Origin: JACQCV01 sp964634555
GTDB lineage: Bacteria > Patescibacteriota > Minisyncoccia > Phycocordibacterales > UBA12445
Assembly (NCBI GenBank): GCA_964634555.1
Contig: CAZWJJ010000041.1
Span: 1-6,042, forward strand
DNA length: 6,042 nt
Reading direction: 5' to 3'
Positions within the stretch are counted from its first letter, which is position 1. Each line of letters begins with the position of its first letter. Below, piece by piece: positions 1 to 4,858 of the stretch. The notes below the pieces were generated by a model. It saw only the letters and a program-made list of their open reading frames with translations, ran no database searches and was not told the origin of the DNA. The translations under genes were made by a program, and so were the position numbers.

Positions 1-28
1 CAAACTATTTCTCATTCATATCAAAAGT

Positions 29-37
29 TGTGGATAA
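29..37 (-). promoter_or_regulatory. Isolated DnaA-box-like 9-mer
   Basis: The minus strand reads TTATCCACA, identical to the strong consensus DnaA box; the plus strand shows TGTGGATAA. It lies in AT-rich DNA with poly-A and poly-T stretches up to about position 120, upstream of a tRNA gene. DnaA boxes bind the replication initiator and also occur at regulated promoters. I see no second full match nearby, and neither dnaA nor dnaN is in the window. An origin therefore cannot be claimed, and a 9-mer of this kind can occur by chance. Confidence 0.3.
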
Positions 38-128
38 CATCGACACAAATCTTATTTTTGAACAGAAAAAAATTTTAAATTACATCATCCGGTAATATTC
101 TTGATATTTTGATTTTTTTCAGGCAGAA

Positions 129-134
129 TTGACA
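129..134 (+). promoter_or_regulatory. Possible -35 element upstream of tRNA-Gln
   Basis: TTGACA is a perfect sigma-70 -35 hexamer, placed 62 bases before the tRNA 5' end. No good -10 sits 16-18 bases downstream. The nearest AT-rich candidates are TAATTT (spacer 15) and the more distant TACATT at 165-170. The perfect -35 and the position support a promoter for the tRNA; the poor -10 keeps confidence low. Confidence 0.3.
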
Positions 135-196
135 AGTAAAAGTTCTCGTTAATTTGAGACTCTTTACATTAAGATTTCACAGCTGAAATAACTTTT

Positions 197-270
197 TGCG
201 AGATCGTCTAATGGTAGGACAGCGGCCTTTGAAGCCGTGAATCTTGGTTCGATTCCAAGTCTCGCAGCCA
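197..270 (+). tRNA. tRNA-Gln (anticodon UUG)
   Basis: A full cloverleaf can be folded by hand. The acceptor stem TGCGAGA (197-203) pairs with TCTCGCA (260-266). The D-stem GTCT/GGAC (206-209/217-220) has one G-T pair. The anticodon stem GCGGC/GCCGT encloses the loop CTTTGAA (227-233), giving anticodon TTG, which reads CAA and by wobble CAG. The T-arm is CTTGG-TTCGATT-CCAAG (243-259), and the discriminator is G267. CCA is encoded at 268-270. The U1-A72 pair and G73 are known features of tRNA-Gln, which agrees with the anticodon. No other tRNA is adjacent. The GC-richer block with the DUF5677-like gene starts directly at its 3' end, a common location for inserted DNA. Confidence 0.96.
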
Positions 271-298
271 GCTCGTGCTAGGTTATCCCGCCCGAGGA

Positions 299-315
299 GC
301 GTAGTATATCTACGC
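299..315. repeat. Perfect 6-bp inverted repeat with 5-bp spacer
   Basis: GCGTAG at 299-304 is the exact reverse complement of CTACGC at 310-315, separated by TATAT. No T-run follows on either strand, so it is not an intrinsic terminator. It lies 28 bases after the tRNA end and 62 bases before the DUF5677-like start codon. It could be an operator or a small transcript hairpin; nothing seen decides which. Confidence 0.4.
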
Positions 316-328
316 GTTCAAAAGCGAT

Positions 329-334
329 ACAATA
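329..334 (+). promoter_or_regulatory. Possible -10 element for the DUF5677-like gene
   Basis: TACAAT matches the sigma-70 -10 consensus at five of six positions and lies 43 bases before the ATG. No convincing -35 is found 16-18 bases upstream. The alternative is read-through from the tRNA promoter, since no terminator separates the two genes. Confidence 0.25.
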
Positions 335-377
335 GAAGCGCGAGACAAGATACGCACGCAAGAAAAAGAAATAAATT

Positions 378-1145
378 ATGGATGCAAAGCTACGAGATCT
401 CATAGAACGAACGTTGCAGGTCACAACGCCGCTTGCTCAGGCGGCGGCAACTCACGACACTAAGTTTCTCAACGTCCTGCTTGGCATTTACCGGGTTTCT
501 TTCACTACGCTTAGAGATATTTATTATCTCTCCCAAAACGAAGACACTGGAGCGAGTGCTTTGGATCTGGCGCGCAAAATCATTGAATACGGAATTACCG
601 TAGAGTACATGATTTGGAAGGGTACGGAGGAGTCGGCCGAACAATTCCAAAAGCATGAGTGGACTGAAATTCATCATGAGCTTGAATTCCTGAAATCAAT
701 CGGTCAGGATGTTGCGGCCCAGAGTGAAGAGTTGAAAGTTGGCGTTGAAGATGCCGAAAAGGAATATGCCGCATTGAATTCAAAAGAAAGGAGTCGCAAG
801 AGTTGGGCCGGACTCTCAATCGAGAAGATGATGGAGGCTATGCACACCGCAGGACACATGAAAGATTTTGACTTCTCCCGACTGAGTCAGGCATACATCT
901 GGGGTTGTCGCCTCAATCACGTAAGTCCGTTCGTAGTGCATAAATACATGGGACCAGAAGAAGGCGAAGGCTCGTCAGATTTCTATCTTCGCCAGGCGCT
1001 GATGTTCGCCATTCTTTTCCATTTACGCCTCTCTACCCGTTACATAGATGAGATACGAACATTGAGTGGTACAAATGTGCATCCTGAGCTTGCAGACAGT
1101 GTAGTCGCTTTGCGCGACGAATTGGACAAGCTAGGTCAAGAGTAA
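378..1145 (+). CDS. DUF5677-like protein of unknown function
   Basis: This is a 255-residue, mostly helical, soluble-looking protein with no signal peptide or membrane segment. The pattern resembles DUF5677: a helix ending ALDLARKIIEYGITVEYM (61-78), with a conserved-looking R66 and E70, and later a YIWGCRLNHVSPFVVHKY stretch (173-190) containing H181 and H188. The domain assignment is by eye, and the biochemical function of that family is not established. The ATG at 378 is the first start in the frame. Its upstream region is A/G-rich (AAGAAAAAGAAA) but lacks a clear Shine-Dalgarno. The gene ends in TAA. Hand counts of three lines give 50-58% GC, against about 35% in dnaX of the same window. 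The gene also directly follows tRNA-Gln, and both points suggest horizontal acquisition. It has no same-family neighbour and no terminator after it. Confidence 0.85.
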   Translation: MDAKLRDLIERTLQVTTPLAQAAATHDTKFLNVLLGIYRVSFTTLRDIYYLSQNEDTGASALDLARKIIEYGITVEYMIWKGTEESAEQFQKHEWTEIHHELEFLKSIGQDVAAQSEELKVGVEDAEKEYAALNSKERSRKSWAGLSIEKMMEAMHTAGHMKDFDFSRLSQAYIWGCRLNHVSPFVVHKYMGPEEGEGSSDFYLRQALMFAILFHLRLSTRYIDEIRTLSGTNVHPELADSVVALRDELDKLGQE

Positions 1146-1224
1146 TTTTCGTACCACTGTCACTTTTTGATGCGCTCGAGACGCGTCGTTTAGGAAGTGT
1201 AAAATAGAGTTATTCCGTAAAGCA

Positions 1225-1251
1225 GGGTTTAACCGACCACGGTTCTAACCC
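1225..1251. repeat. Imperfect hairpin at the end of the GC-rich block
   Basis: GGGTT-T-AACC (1225-1234) can pair with GGTT-CT-AACCC (1241-1251) around the loop GACCAC. This gives nine base pairs with a small internal bulge. No T-run follows, so it is not a standard terminator. It sits 80 bases after the DUF5677-like stop codon. Composition drops to the AT-rich background soon after it, so it may mark a boundary of the foreign segment. The rest of 1146-1372 shows no gene that I can support. Confidence 0.4.
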
Positions 1252-1357
1252 GAGACGGCCAGTCAATTTATTCATCATCTAATAAGGAACCCAGACAACA
1301 ATCCTTCAATTGTGCATATCTTTACTTTTTTAATCAATCTAATAACATCTATACCAG

Positions 1358-1364
1358 AAGGAGG
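1358..1364 (+). promoter_or_regulatory. Strong Shine-Dalgarno that fixes a GTG start
   Basis: AAGGAGG is followed by an 8-base spacer and then GTG at 1373. This is the best ribosome binding site on the plus strand of the window. It justifies the GTG start over the next in-frame ATG (residue 33). A GTG start at 1373 also keeps the whole Rossmann-like N-terminal part. Confidence 0.85.
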
Positions 1365-1372
1365 CCTCGTTA

Positions 1373-1837
1373 GTGAGTGAACATTGGACAGAAAAAGAAG
1401 TTAATATTTTGAAGGGAATATCAACCCTTGAAGAATTAGCTGAAATTGCCATATCTATTGTCACTCGCATGAGTGTAACTGGTAAAGAGATAGTGCAGAT
1501 CTGCGGACCAATGAGCACTGGCGGTCTCGGTAATCTTAGAGATAATATGATGCGTTTTAGTTTAGCAATTAATAAGGCTACTGAAAATGGCATTATGGTG
1601 TTTGATCAGACTCCATTTCAGAACAAAATTATTCAAATTTGTTCTTTCAAAGAAGGGCAGGGCAAATACAACTATGAGATTCTCGAGATTTTTTATAGAA
1701 AAATATTCGAGTCGGGTCATGTGCATCGAGTTCTTTTTCTACCGGGGTGGGAAGGTTCGGTGGGTGCAAGTTGGGAACGAGAATTAACAATAAAGCTTGG
1801 ACTTATTGTTGAAGATTACCCAATTGAATGGCTTTAA
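1373..1837 (+). CDS. DUF4406 / nucleoside 2-deoxyribosyltransferase-like protein
   Basis: The protein has 154 residues and starts at GTG. An early strand ends in ICGPMSTGG (43-51), the glycine/proline loop expected at the start of this fold. It is followed by N58 and F62 in a helix, then NGIMVFDQTPF (72-82). The C-terminal half carries LPGWEGSVGASWERE (123-137) and a KLGLIV strand. The GAxxE motif places E135 where the nucleophilic glutamate of nucleoside 2-deoxyribosyltransferases sits. Those enzymes cleave or exchange the base-sugar bond of deoxynucleosides. DUF4406 proteins share the fold, but their substrates are mostly unknown, so I do not assign a reaction. About 40 N-terminal residues precede the domain. 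The gene stands alone, with its own ribosome binding site and terminator. A nucleotide-salvage or phage-derived role is possible. Confidence 0.8.
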   Translation: MSEHWTEKEVNILKGISTLEELAEIAISIVTRMSVTGKEIVQICGPMSTGGLGNLRDNMMRFSLAINKATENGIMVFDQTPFQNKIIQICSFKEGQGKYNYEILEIFYRKIFESGHVHRVLFLPGWEGSVGASWERELTIKLGLIVEDYPIEWL

Positions 1838-1844
1838 TTTTTAC

Positions 1845-1873
1845 GGGTCTGAACTTCATGTTTGGACCCTTTT
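1845..1873 (+). terminator. Intrinsic terminator of the DUF4406-like gene
   Basis: GGGTCTGAAC (1845-1854) pairs with GTTTGGACCC (1860-1869) over ten positions, two of them G-U, around the loop TTCAT. TTTT follows. It begins seven bases after the stop codon. The minus strand has no matching T-run, so it acts in the plus direction. Confidence 0.8.
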
Positions 1874-1963
1874 AATAACACCTGAAAAACATCAAGAAAT
1901 AATAGATGGGGCGCTTATATAATCTTACAAAAAACAAGCAGTTATGCTGAAATTTATTAACAG

Positions 1964-1991
1964 ATGACTTTTCCGCACATAGGTATATAAT
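1964..1991 (+). promoter_or_regulatory. Sigma-70-type promoter for the surface-protein pair
   Basis: A perfect -10, TATAAT (1986-1991), stands 16 bases after ATGACT (1964-1969), which matches the -35 consensus at four of six positions. Transcription would start near 1998, giving an AT-rich leader of about 37 bases before the ATG at 2035. It lies between the terminator of the previous gene and the two-gene unit, which is the expected place. Confidence 0.6.
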
Positions 1992-2034
1992 AGGAAAATC
2001 GAATTAGTTATTAGTTAATTTTTCTAAAATATCT

Positions 2035-2416
2035 ATGTCAAATGGTTCAAAAACATGGCTGGCTCTAGGAATAGTCGTAGTCTTTATTATAATTATCTGG
2101 CTTGCATCTGGTTCATCGAATAATAATCCTACTGTTCCTGTCGCACCAGTAGCCCCCGCAGCCCAAGTTCCACCCCCAGGTCCAACCTCAATTTTTCCGT
2201 CCCACAATNNNNNNNNNNACCCCAGGTCCCCCTACAGGTGCAAGCGCTATTGTGCCGGCATCAGATGCTGTTGCCGCACAAGCTGGGGTAAATTCTTGAA
2301 CCTCGATTGATCAAGATGGCGCTAATATAGACAATCAAATAAACTCACTGAATACAGACTCAAATAATGCTGACGGTGCCCTCTCTGACAAGCCAGTTAC
2401 CCAATCAAATTTCTAA
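2035..2416 (+). CDS. Small membrane-anchored proline-rich protein, interrupted by gap and TGA
   Basis: The N-terminus has one hydrophobic segment (about residues 8-24, LALGIVVVFIIIIWLA) after K6. This predicts a cytoplasmic N-end and an exported remainder. A Ser/Asn and Pro/Ala-rich linker with PPPGP follows. The reading frame reaches the N run exactly on a codon boundary (2208). After the gap, the coherent frame starts at 2219 (TPGPPTGASAIVPASD...), meets TGA at 2297-2299, and then runs 38 more codons in the same frame (TSIDQDGANIDNQINSLNTD...) to TAA at 2414-2416. The true gap is therefore probably a multiple of three, not ten. If TGA is a real stop, the protein ends at 2299 with about 85-90 residues. 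If it is an error, recoding or a nonsense mutation, the intact form has about 125. There is no clear Shine-Dalgarno. I know of no named function. It precedes a secreted protein by 35 bases, so a shared envelope role is likely. Confidence 0.65.
2209..2218. other. Assembly gap (ten N)
   Basis: This placeholder run lies inside the proline-rich linker. Both sides carry the same CCCCAGGTCC decamer (around 2174-2183 and after 2219). A short repeat coding for P-G-P units probably caused the gap, and its true length is unknown. Reading-frame continuity argues for a multiple of three. Confidence 0.95.
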
Positions 2417-2451
2417 TATATCTGGTAACTTATAAACATAAACATATAAAA

Positions 2452-3267
2452 ATGATCAAAAAAAATCTTAATAATCTCCTATCCTCCTCTGCCCTGAGCA
2501 TAATCACAGCCTCTTTGTTACTAGCGGGCACGGTAAATGCTGCAACCAAGGAGCCTATGGCTGATAAAAAAATAGCTGAAGAAGCAAAACTAGCAGCACA
2601 AATCCCAAAAATAATCGCCAACGGTGATAAGGAGATTAGTCGACGTCTAGAGGCTCTTAACAATCTAATAGCCCGAATCGGCCAGATGCAGAAATTAAGC
2701 GATGCACAGAAAGCTAACGTTACCGGAAAGTTACAGTCTTTTGTGGACGCAATGAATAGCCTTAAAACAAAAATCGATGCTGATACAGATATAGCTACAT
2801 TACGCACTGATATTAAATCAATAGTCGATTCCTATCGAGTTTTTGCCTTAGTTATGCCTCAATCTCAAATCTATGCAGCTGCGGATAGAATCGGCACCTT
2901 AATTGATACAATGAATGCAGTTGTTCCAAAAATTCAAACAGAGATCTCGACAGCTCAGGCTGCTGGAAAAGATGTTACAGTCCTACAATCAGCCCTAACA
3001 GACCTTACGGCCAAATTAGCCGATGCCACAACACAATATCAAGCTGCGCAATCAGGCGTAGCTAATTTAGCACCTGATCAGGGCGACAAAACCGTGATGG
3101 ATTCAAACTTAGCGGCCCTTAAAAAAGCTCGAGCCGATATAAAGGTTGCCACAATCGATATAATTGCAGCCCGCAAAGATATGGAAAAAATCCATAAAGC
3201 ATATAAAGCTTTCAAACTTCCGGCACCAGCCGCCGCAAGCTCAACTGAACCTGCGCCAGCAAACTAA
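2452..3267 (+). CDS. Secreted alanine-rich helical/coiled-coil protein
   Basis: The product has 271 residues. It begins with a Sec-type signal peptide: basic MIKKN, hydrophobic core about 13-25, and a V-N-A site with predicted cleavage after A30. No cysteine is present at the cleavage site, so it is not a lipoprotein. The mature part is almost entirely helical, with heptad-like stretches about 45-120 and 145-200. A short segment, YRVFALVMPQSQIYAAADRI (128-147), interrupts the helices and looks like the family's most constrained part. The C-terminus is a Pro/Ala/Ser tail without a sortase motif or membrane anchor. I recognise the architecture as one common in candidate-phyla-radiation genomes but cannot name a function. 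Its start has no Shine-Dalgarno. It is probably co-transcribed with the membrane protein 35 bases upstream, and its own terminator follows. A role in the cell envelope or attachment is inference. Confidence 0.85.
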   Translation: MIKKNLNNLLSSSALSIITASLLLAGTVNAATKEPMADKKIAEEAKLAAQIPKIIANGDKEISRRLEALNNLIARIGQMQKLSDAQKANVTGKLQSFVDAMNSLKTKIDADTDIATLRTDIKSIVDSYRVFALVMPQSQIYAAADRIGTLIDTMNAVVPKIQTEISTAQAAGKDVTVLQSALTDLTAKLADATTQYQAAQSGVANLAPDQGDKTVMDSNLAALKKARADIKVATIDIIAARKDMEKIHKAYKAFKLPAPAAASSTEPAPAN

Positions 3268-3285
3268 ACGGATATAGATAAAATT

Positions 3286-3309
3286 GCCCCACTAAAATGG
3301 GGCTTTTTT
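3286..3309 (+). terminator. Intrinsic terminator of the secreted-protein gene
   Basis: GCCCCA (3286-3291) pairs perfectly with TGGGGC (3298-3303) around CTAAAA, followed by six T. It starts 18 bases after the TAA stop. On the opposite strand the stem is followed only by AATTTT, so action in that direction would be weaker. Confidence 0.9.
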
Positions 3310-3367
3310 ATTGCCAATCTAAAGCAAAAAAGAATTAAATACTTGATCCATTACTGTTATAATTTTA

Positions 3368-3396
3368 TTAAAAAACTCCCACATTATGGGAGTTTT
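3368..3396 (-). terminator. Intrinsic terminator of the AAA+ ATPase gene
   Basis: AAAACTCCCA (3372-3381) and TGGGAGTTTT (3387-3396) form a perfect ten-pair stem with loop CATTA. On the minus strand the stem runs straight into a T-rich tract (complement of TTAAAAA), only seven bases past the TAG stop of the ATPase. The plus strand has TTTT, so some two-way action is possible. Together with 3286-3309 it insulates the two convergent genes. Confidence 0.88.
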
Positions 3397-3403
3397 GATT
3401 AAA

Positions 3404-4735
3404 CTATTCTTGCGGTTCAGATGCTGGTTTTGATTCTGCAACAGTTTCCATATCAGATAGAGATTCTTTAAAAAATCTGACTTCAGACTTATTTATTGAA
3501 CTATCTCTATGCAAAACAACGTGAAGAATATCGCCGGGAGCAAGCTCATTGCGATTTTTTAGACGTGCCATGGGCTTAATAAGATATTGATCGATCTTCT
3601 TCGCCAAAAGCCTGGCGCCCCATTCACGCTTATCTGTAGCCTCGGTAACAATAAATCTCTTAACCTCTTCCGACATATCCAAGGTTATACCGAGCGGTCT
3701 AATGTGCAGATTAGAAAATTTATTCAACTCTAATTCAAAGATCTTATAAAGCGACTCATTTGATAGATGTCGAAATACAATAATATCATCCAATCGAGCC
3801 AGAAAAGTATTATTGAAAAATCTTCTGATCTCTCTCATAGATGCCTCATAAATAATTTCATCCTTCTTTGTATCATCATCTTCACTAACAAGATCTTGAA
3901 ATCCAATACCCTTATCGCGAGACAAATATTTTGCTATGACAGCCTCATTAACATTTGTGGTAAAAGCAATAACAGAATTATTAAATTTGGTTATTTGACC
4001 ATTTGCTAGTGTAATGCGTGCAGTATCAATAATATTCATGCAGACCTCATAATGCTTTGAACTAGCCTTTTCCAATTCATCGAATAGAATTATAGATTTG
4101 AGATCTGAAGATGGGGCCTGATCAACCTTATTTCTCAATGCCTGAAGACGATTTTTCAATTTTGCATGAGTCTCAAGTGCCAATTTAATACTCTTATCTA
4201 AAACATCGTTCGACCTAAAATCATTGCCCGAATATCTTTTTTTAATGATTCGAAAAATATGCTGCTCGATATAATTTACATCGTTCTCCGCCTCATTAAG
4301 CATCTCAATAACCTGCGCATTAGCTGTATCATGGGTCTTTGCTGGTTTATCAATATTATCCTGAGTTAGGCCATGTTCGCCGAAACCAATATAACCCGGC
4401 GGGGATCCAATCAAACGCGAAATAGAGTGTGGTTCGGACATAGTTTGACCCTCAAGTATAGTTAGAGCATTTCTGTCATTAAACCAAAGCTCTGCCAAAC
4501 CTCTAAGAATTTCGGTTTTCCCAACACCGCTCGGACCGGCGAACATTACTGAATAGATCGGCTTGTCCAAACGACGAAATTTGGCCTCACTAATTTCGAC
4601 AGCGTCAGCAAAACGCTTCAATGCTCTGTCCTGACCTATAATCTTTAACTTCATGCGTTCATAGAAACTCACCGAGGCGGCACCCGCCGTTTCGGTATCA
4701 ACATGCACCCAGTTTTTCTTATCTCTGTCATCCAT
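3404..4735 (-). CDS. Clp/HSP100-type AAA+ ATPase, single D2-like ring with long insertion
   Basis: This is a 443-residue cytoplasmic ATPase of the ClpA/ClpB/ClpC second-ring type, expected to form a hexamer that threads proteins through its pore. Visible motifs: GQDRAL (34-39), Walker A GPSGVGKTE (67-75), pore loop GYIG (114-117), Walker B IILFDELEKA (215-224), sensor-1 FTTN (258-261), arginine finger R314 in FLARLDDIIVF, and sensor-2 GAR (373-375) in the small domain. It lacks a Clp N-domain and a D1 ring (ClpB and ClpC are usually over 800 residues). About 85 residues (125-213), mostly charged helix, replace the usual short link between pore loop and Walker B. IGF (277-279) resembles the ClpP-docking tripeptide, which ClpB lacks. 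The tail is acidic and Pro/Ser-rich. The start is supported by AGGAGG seven bases upstream. dnaX lies 123 bases upstream on the same strand. Substrate and partner are unknown. Confidence 0.9.
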   Translation of the reverse strand: MDDRDKKNWVHVDTETAGAASVSFYERMKLKIIGQDRALKRFADAVEISEAKFRRLDKPIYSVMFAGPSGVGKTEILRGLAELWFNDRNALTILEGQTMSEPHSISRLIGSPPGYIGFGEHGLTQDNIDKPAKTHDTANAQVIEMLNEAENDVNYIEQHIFRIIKKRYSGNDFRSNDVLDKSIKLALETHAKLKNRLQALRNKVDQAPSSDLKSIILFDELEKASSKHYEVCMNIIDTARITLANGQITKFNNSVIAFTTNVNEAVIAKYLSRDKGIGFQDLVSEDDDTKKDEIIYEASMREIRRFFNNTFLARLDDIIVFRHLSNESLYKIFELELNKFSNLHIRPLGITLDMSEEVKRFIVTEATDKREWGARLLAKKIDQYLIKPMARLKNRNELAPGDILHVVLHRDSSINKSEVRFFKESLSDMETVAESKPASEPQE

Positions 4736-4739
4736 TTTG

Positions 4740-4755
4740 CCACCTCCTGTGGTGG
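4740..4755 (-). promoter_or_regulatory. Shine-Dalgarno inside a small hairpin, ahead of the AAA+ gene
   Basis: On the minus strand CCACC-ACAGGA-GGTGG forms a five-pair GC-rich stem with a six-base loop. AGGAGG (4743-4748) lies partly in the loop and partly in the 3' arm, seven bases before the ATG. The ribosome binding site itself is strong. The hairpin could modulate access to it, but five pairs may be too few to matter. Confidence 0.6.
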
Positions 4756-4811
4756 TTAAGTAGATATATTATTTCAATGACCAAACACCTATTCTGTTCA
4801 TATGATTGCAC

Positions 4812-4833
4812 AAAAAACTGCAAGGATACAGTT
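4812..4833 (-). terminator. Weak intrinsic terminator after dnaX
   Basis: The minus strand reads AACTGTA-TCCT-TGCAGTT followed by TTTT. This is a seven-pair stem (one G-U) with a tetraloop, placed 25 bases after the dnaX stop. The stem is AT-rich and short, so it may only reduce read-through into the AAA+ gene. I see no good promoter in the remaining intergenic DNA. Confidence 0.45.
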
Positions 4834-4858
4834 GACCTACAAGAACAATCATTGAATA

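Noticed and set aside
390..819. Minus-strand open frames inside the DUF5677-like gene
   Set aside because: They lie antisense within a well-supported gene and show no domain pattern or ribosome binding site.
1146..1200. Terminator for the DUF5677-like gene in the palindrome-rich CTCGAG/GACGCGTC stretch
   Set aside because: The palindromes are short and no T-run follows them.
1217..1265. Possible degenerate tRNA 3' half or second attachment site
   Set aside because: CACGG-TTCTAAC-CCGAG resembles a T-arm (four of five pairs) and GGTTC also occurs in the tRNA-Gln T-arm. No matching acceptor strand, anticodon arm or CCA is present, and similarity to the tRNA-Gln tail needs several gaps.
2004..2207. 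Minus-strand open frame over the membrane-protein gene
   Set aside because: The glycine-rich peptide is the complement of the proline/alanine codons of the real gene, and it runs against the promoter at 1964-1991.
2219..2310. Cysteine- and arginine-rich peptide in the frame that runs straight through the ten N
   Set aside because: That frame only continues if the gap is exactly ten bases. The frame starting at 2219 gives a proline/alanine-rich continuation like the left side and matches the downstream polar tail.
2297..2330. Selenocysteine at the in-frame TGA
   Set aside because: The surrounding sequence is a low-complexity polar linker without a redox motif, and I see only a weak TTGATCAA palindrome downstream, not a convincing SECIS hairpin.
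2430..2807. Minus-strand 125-residue open frame over the secreted-protein gene
   Set aside because: It is antisense to a gene with a clear signal peptide and terminator. Its hydrophobic look comes from complementing alanine/lysine-rich helix codons.
3767..4009. Plus-strand open frame inside the AAA+ gene
   Set aside because: It is antisense to the conserved sensor-1 and arginine-finger region, with no ribosome binding site and no recognisable domain.
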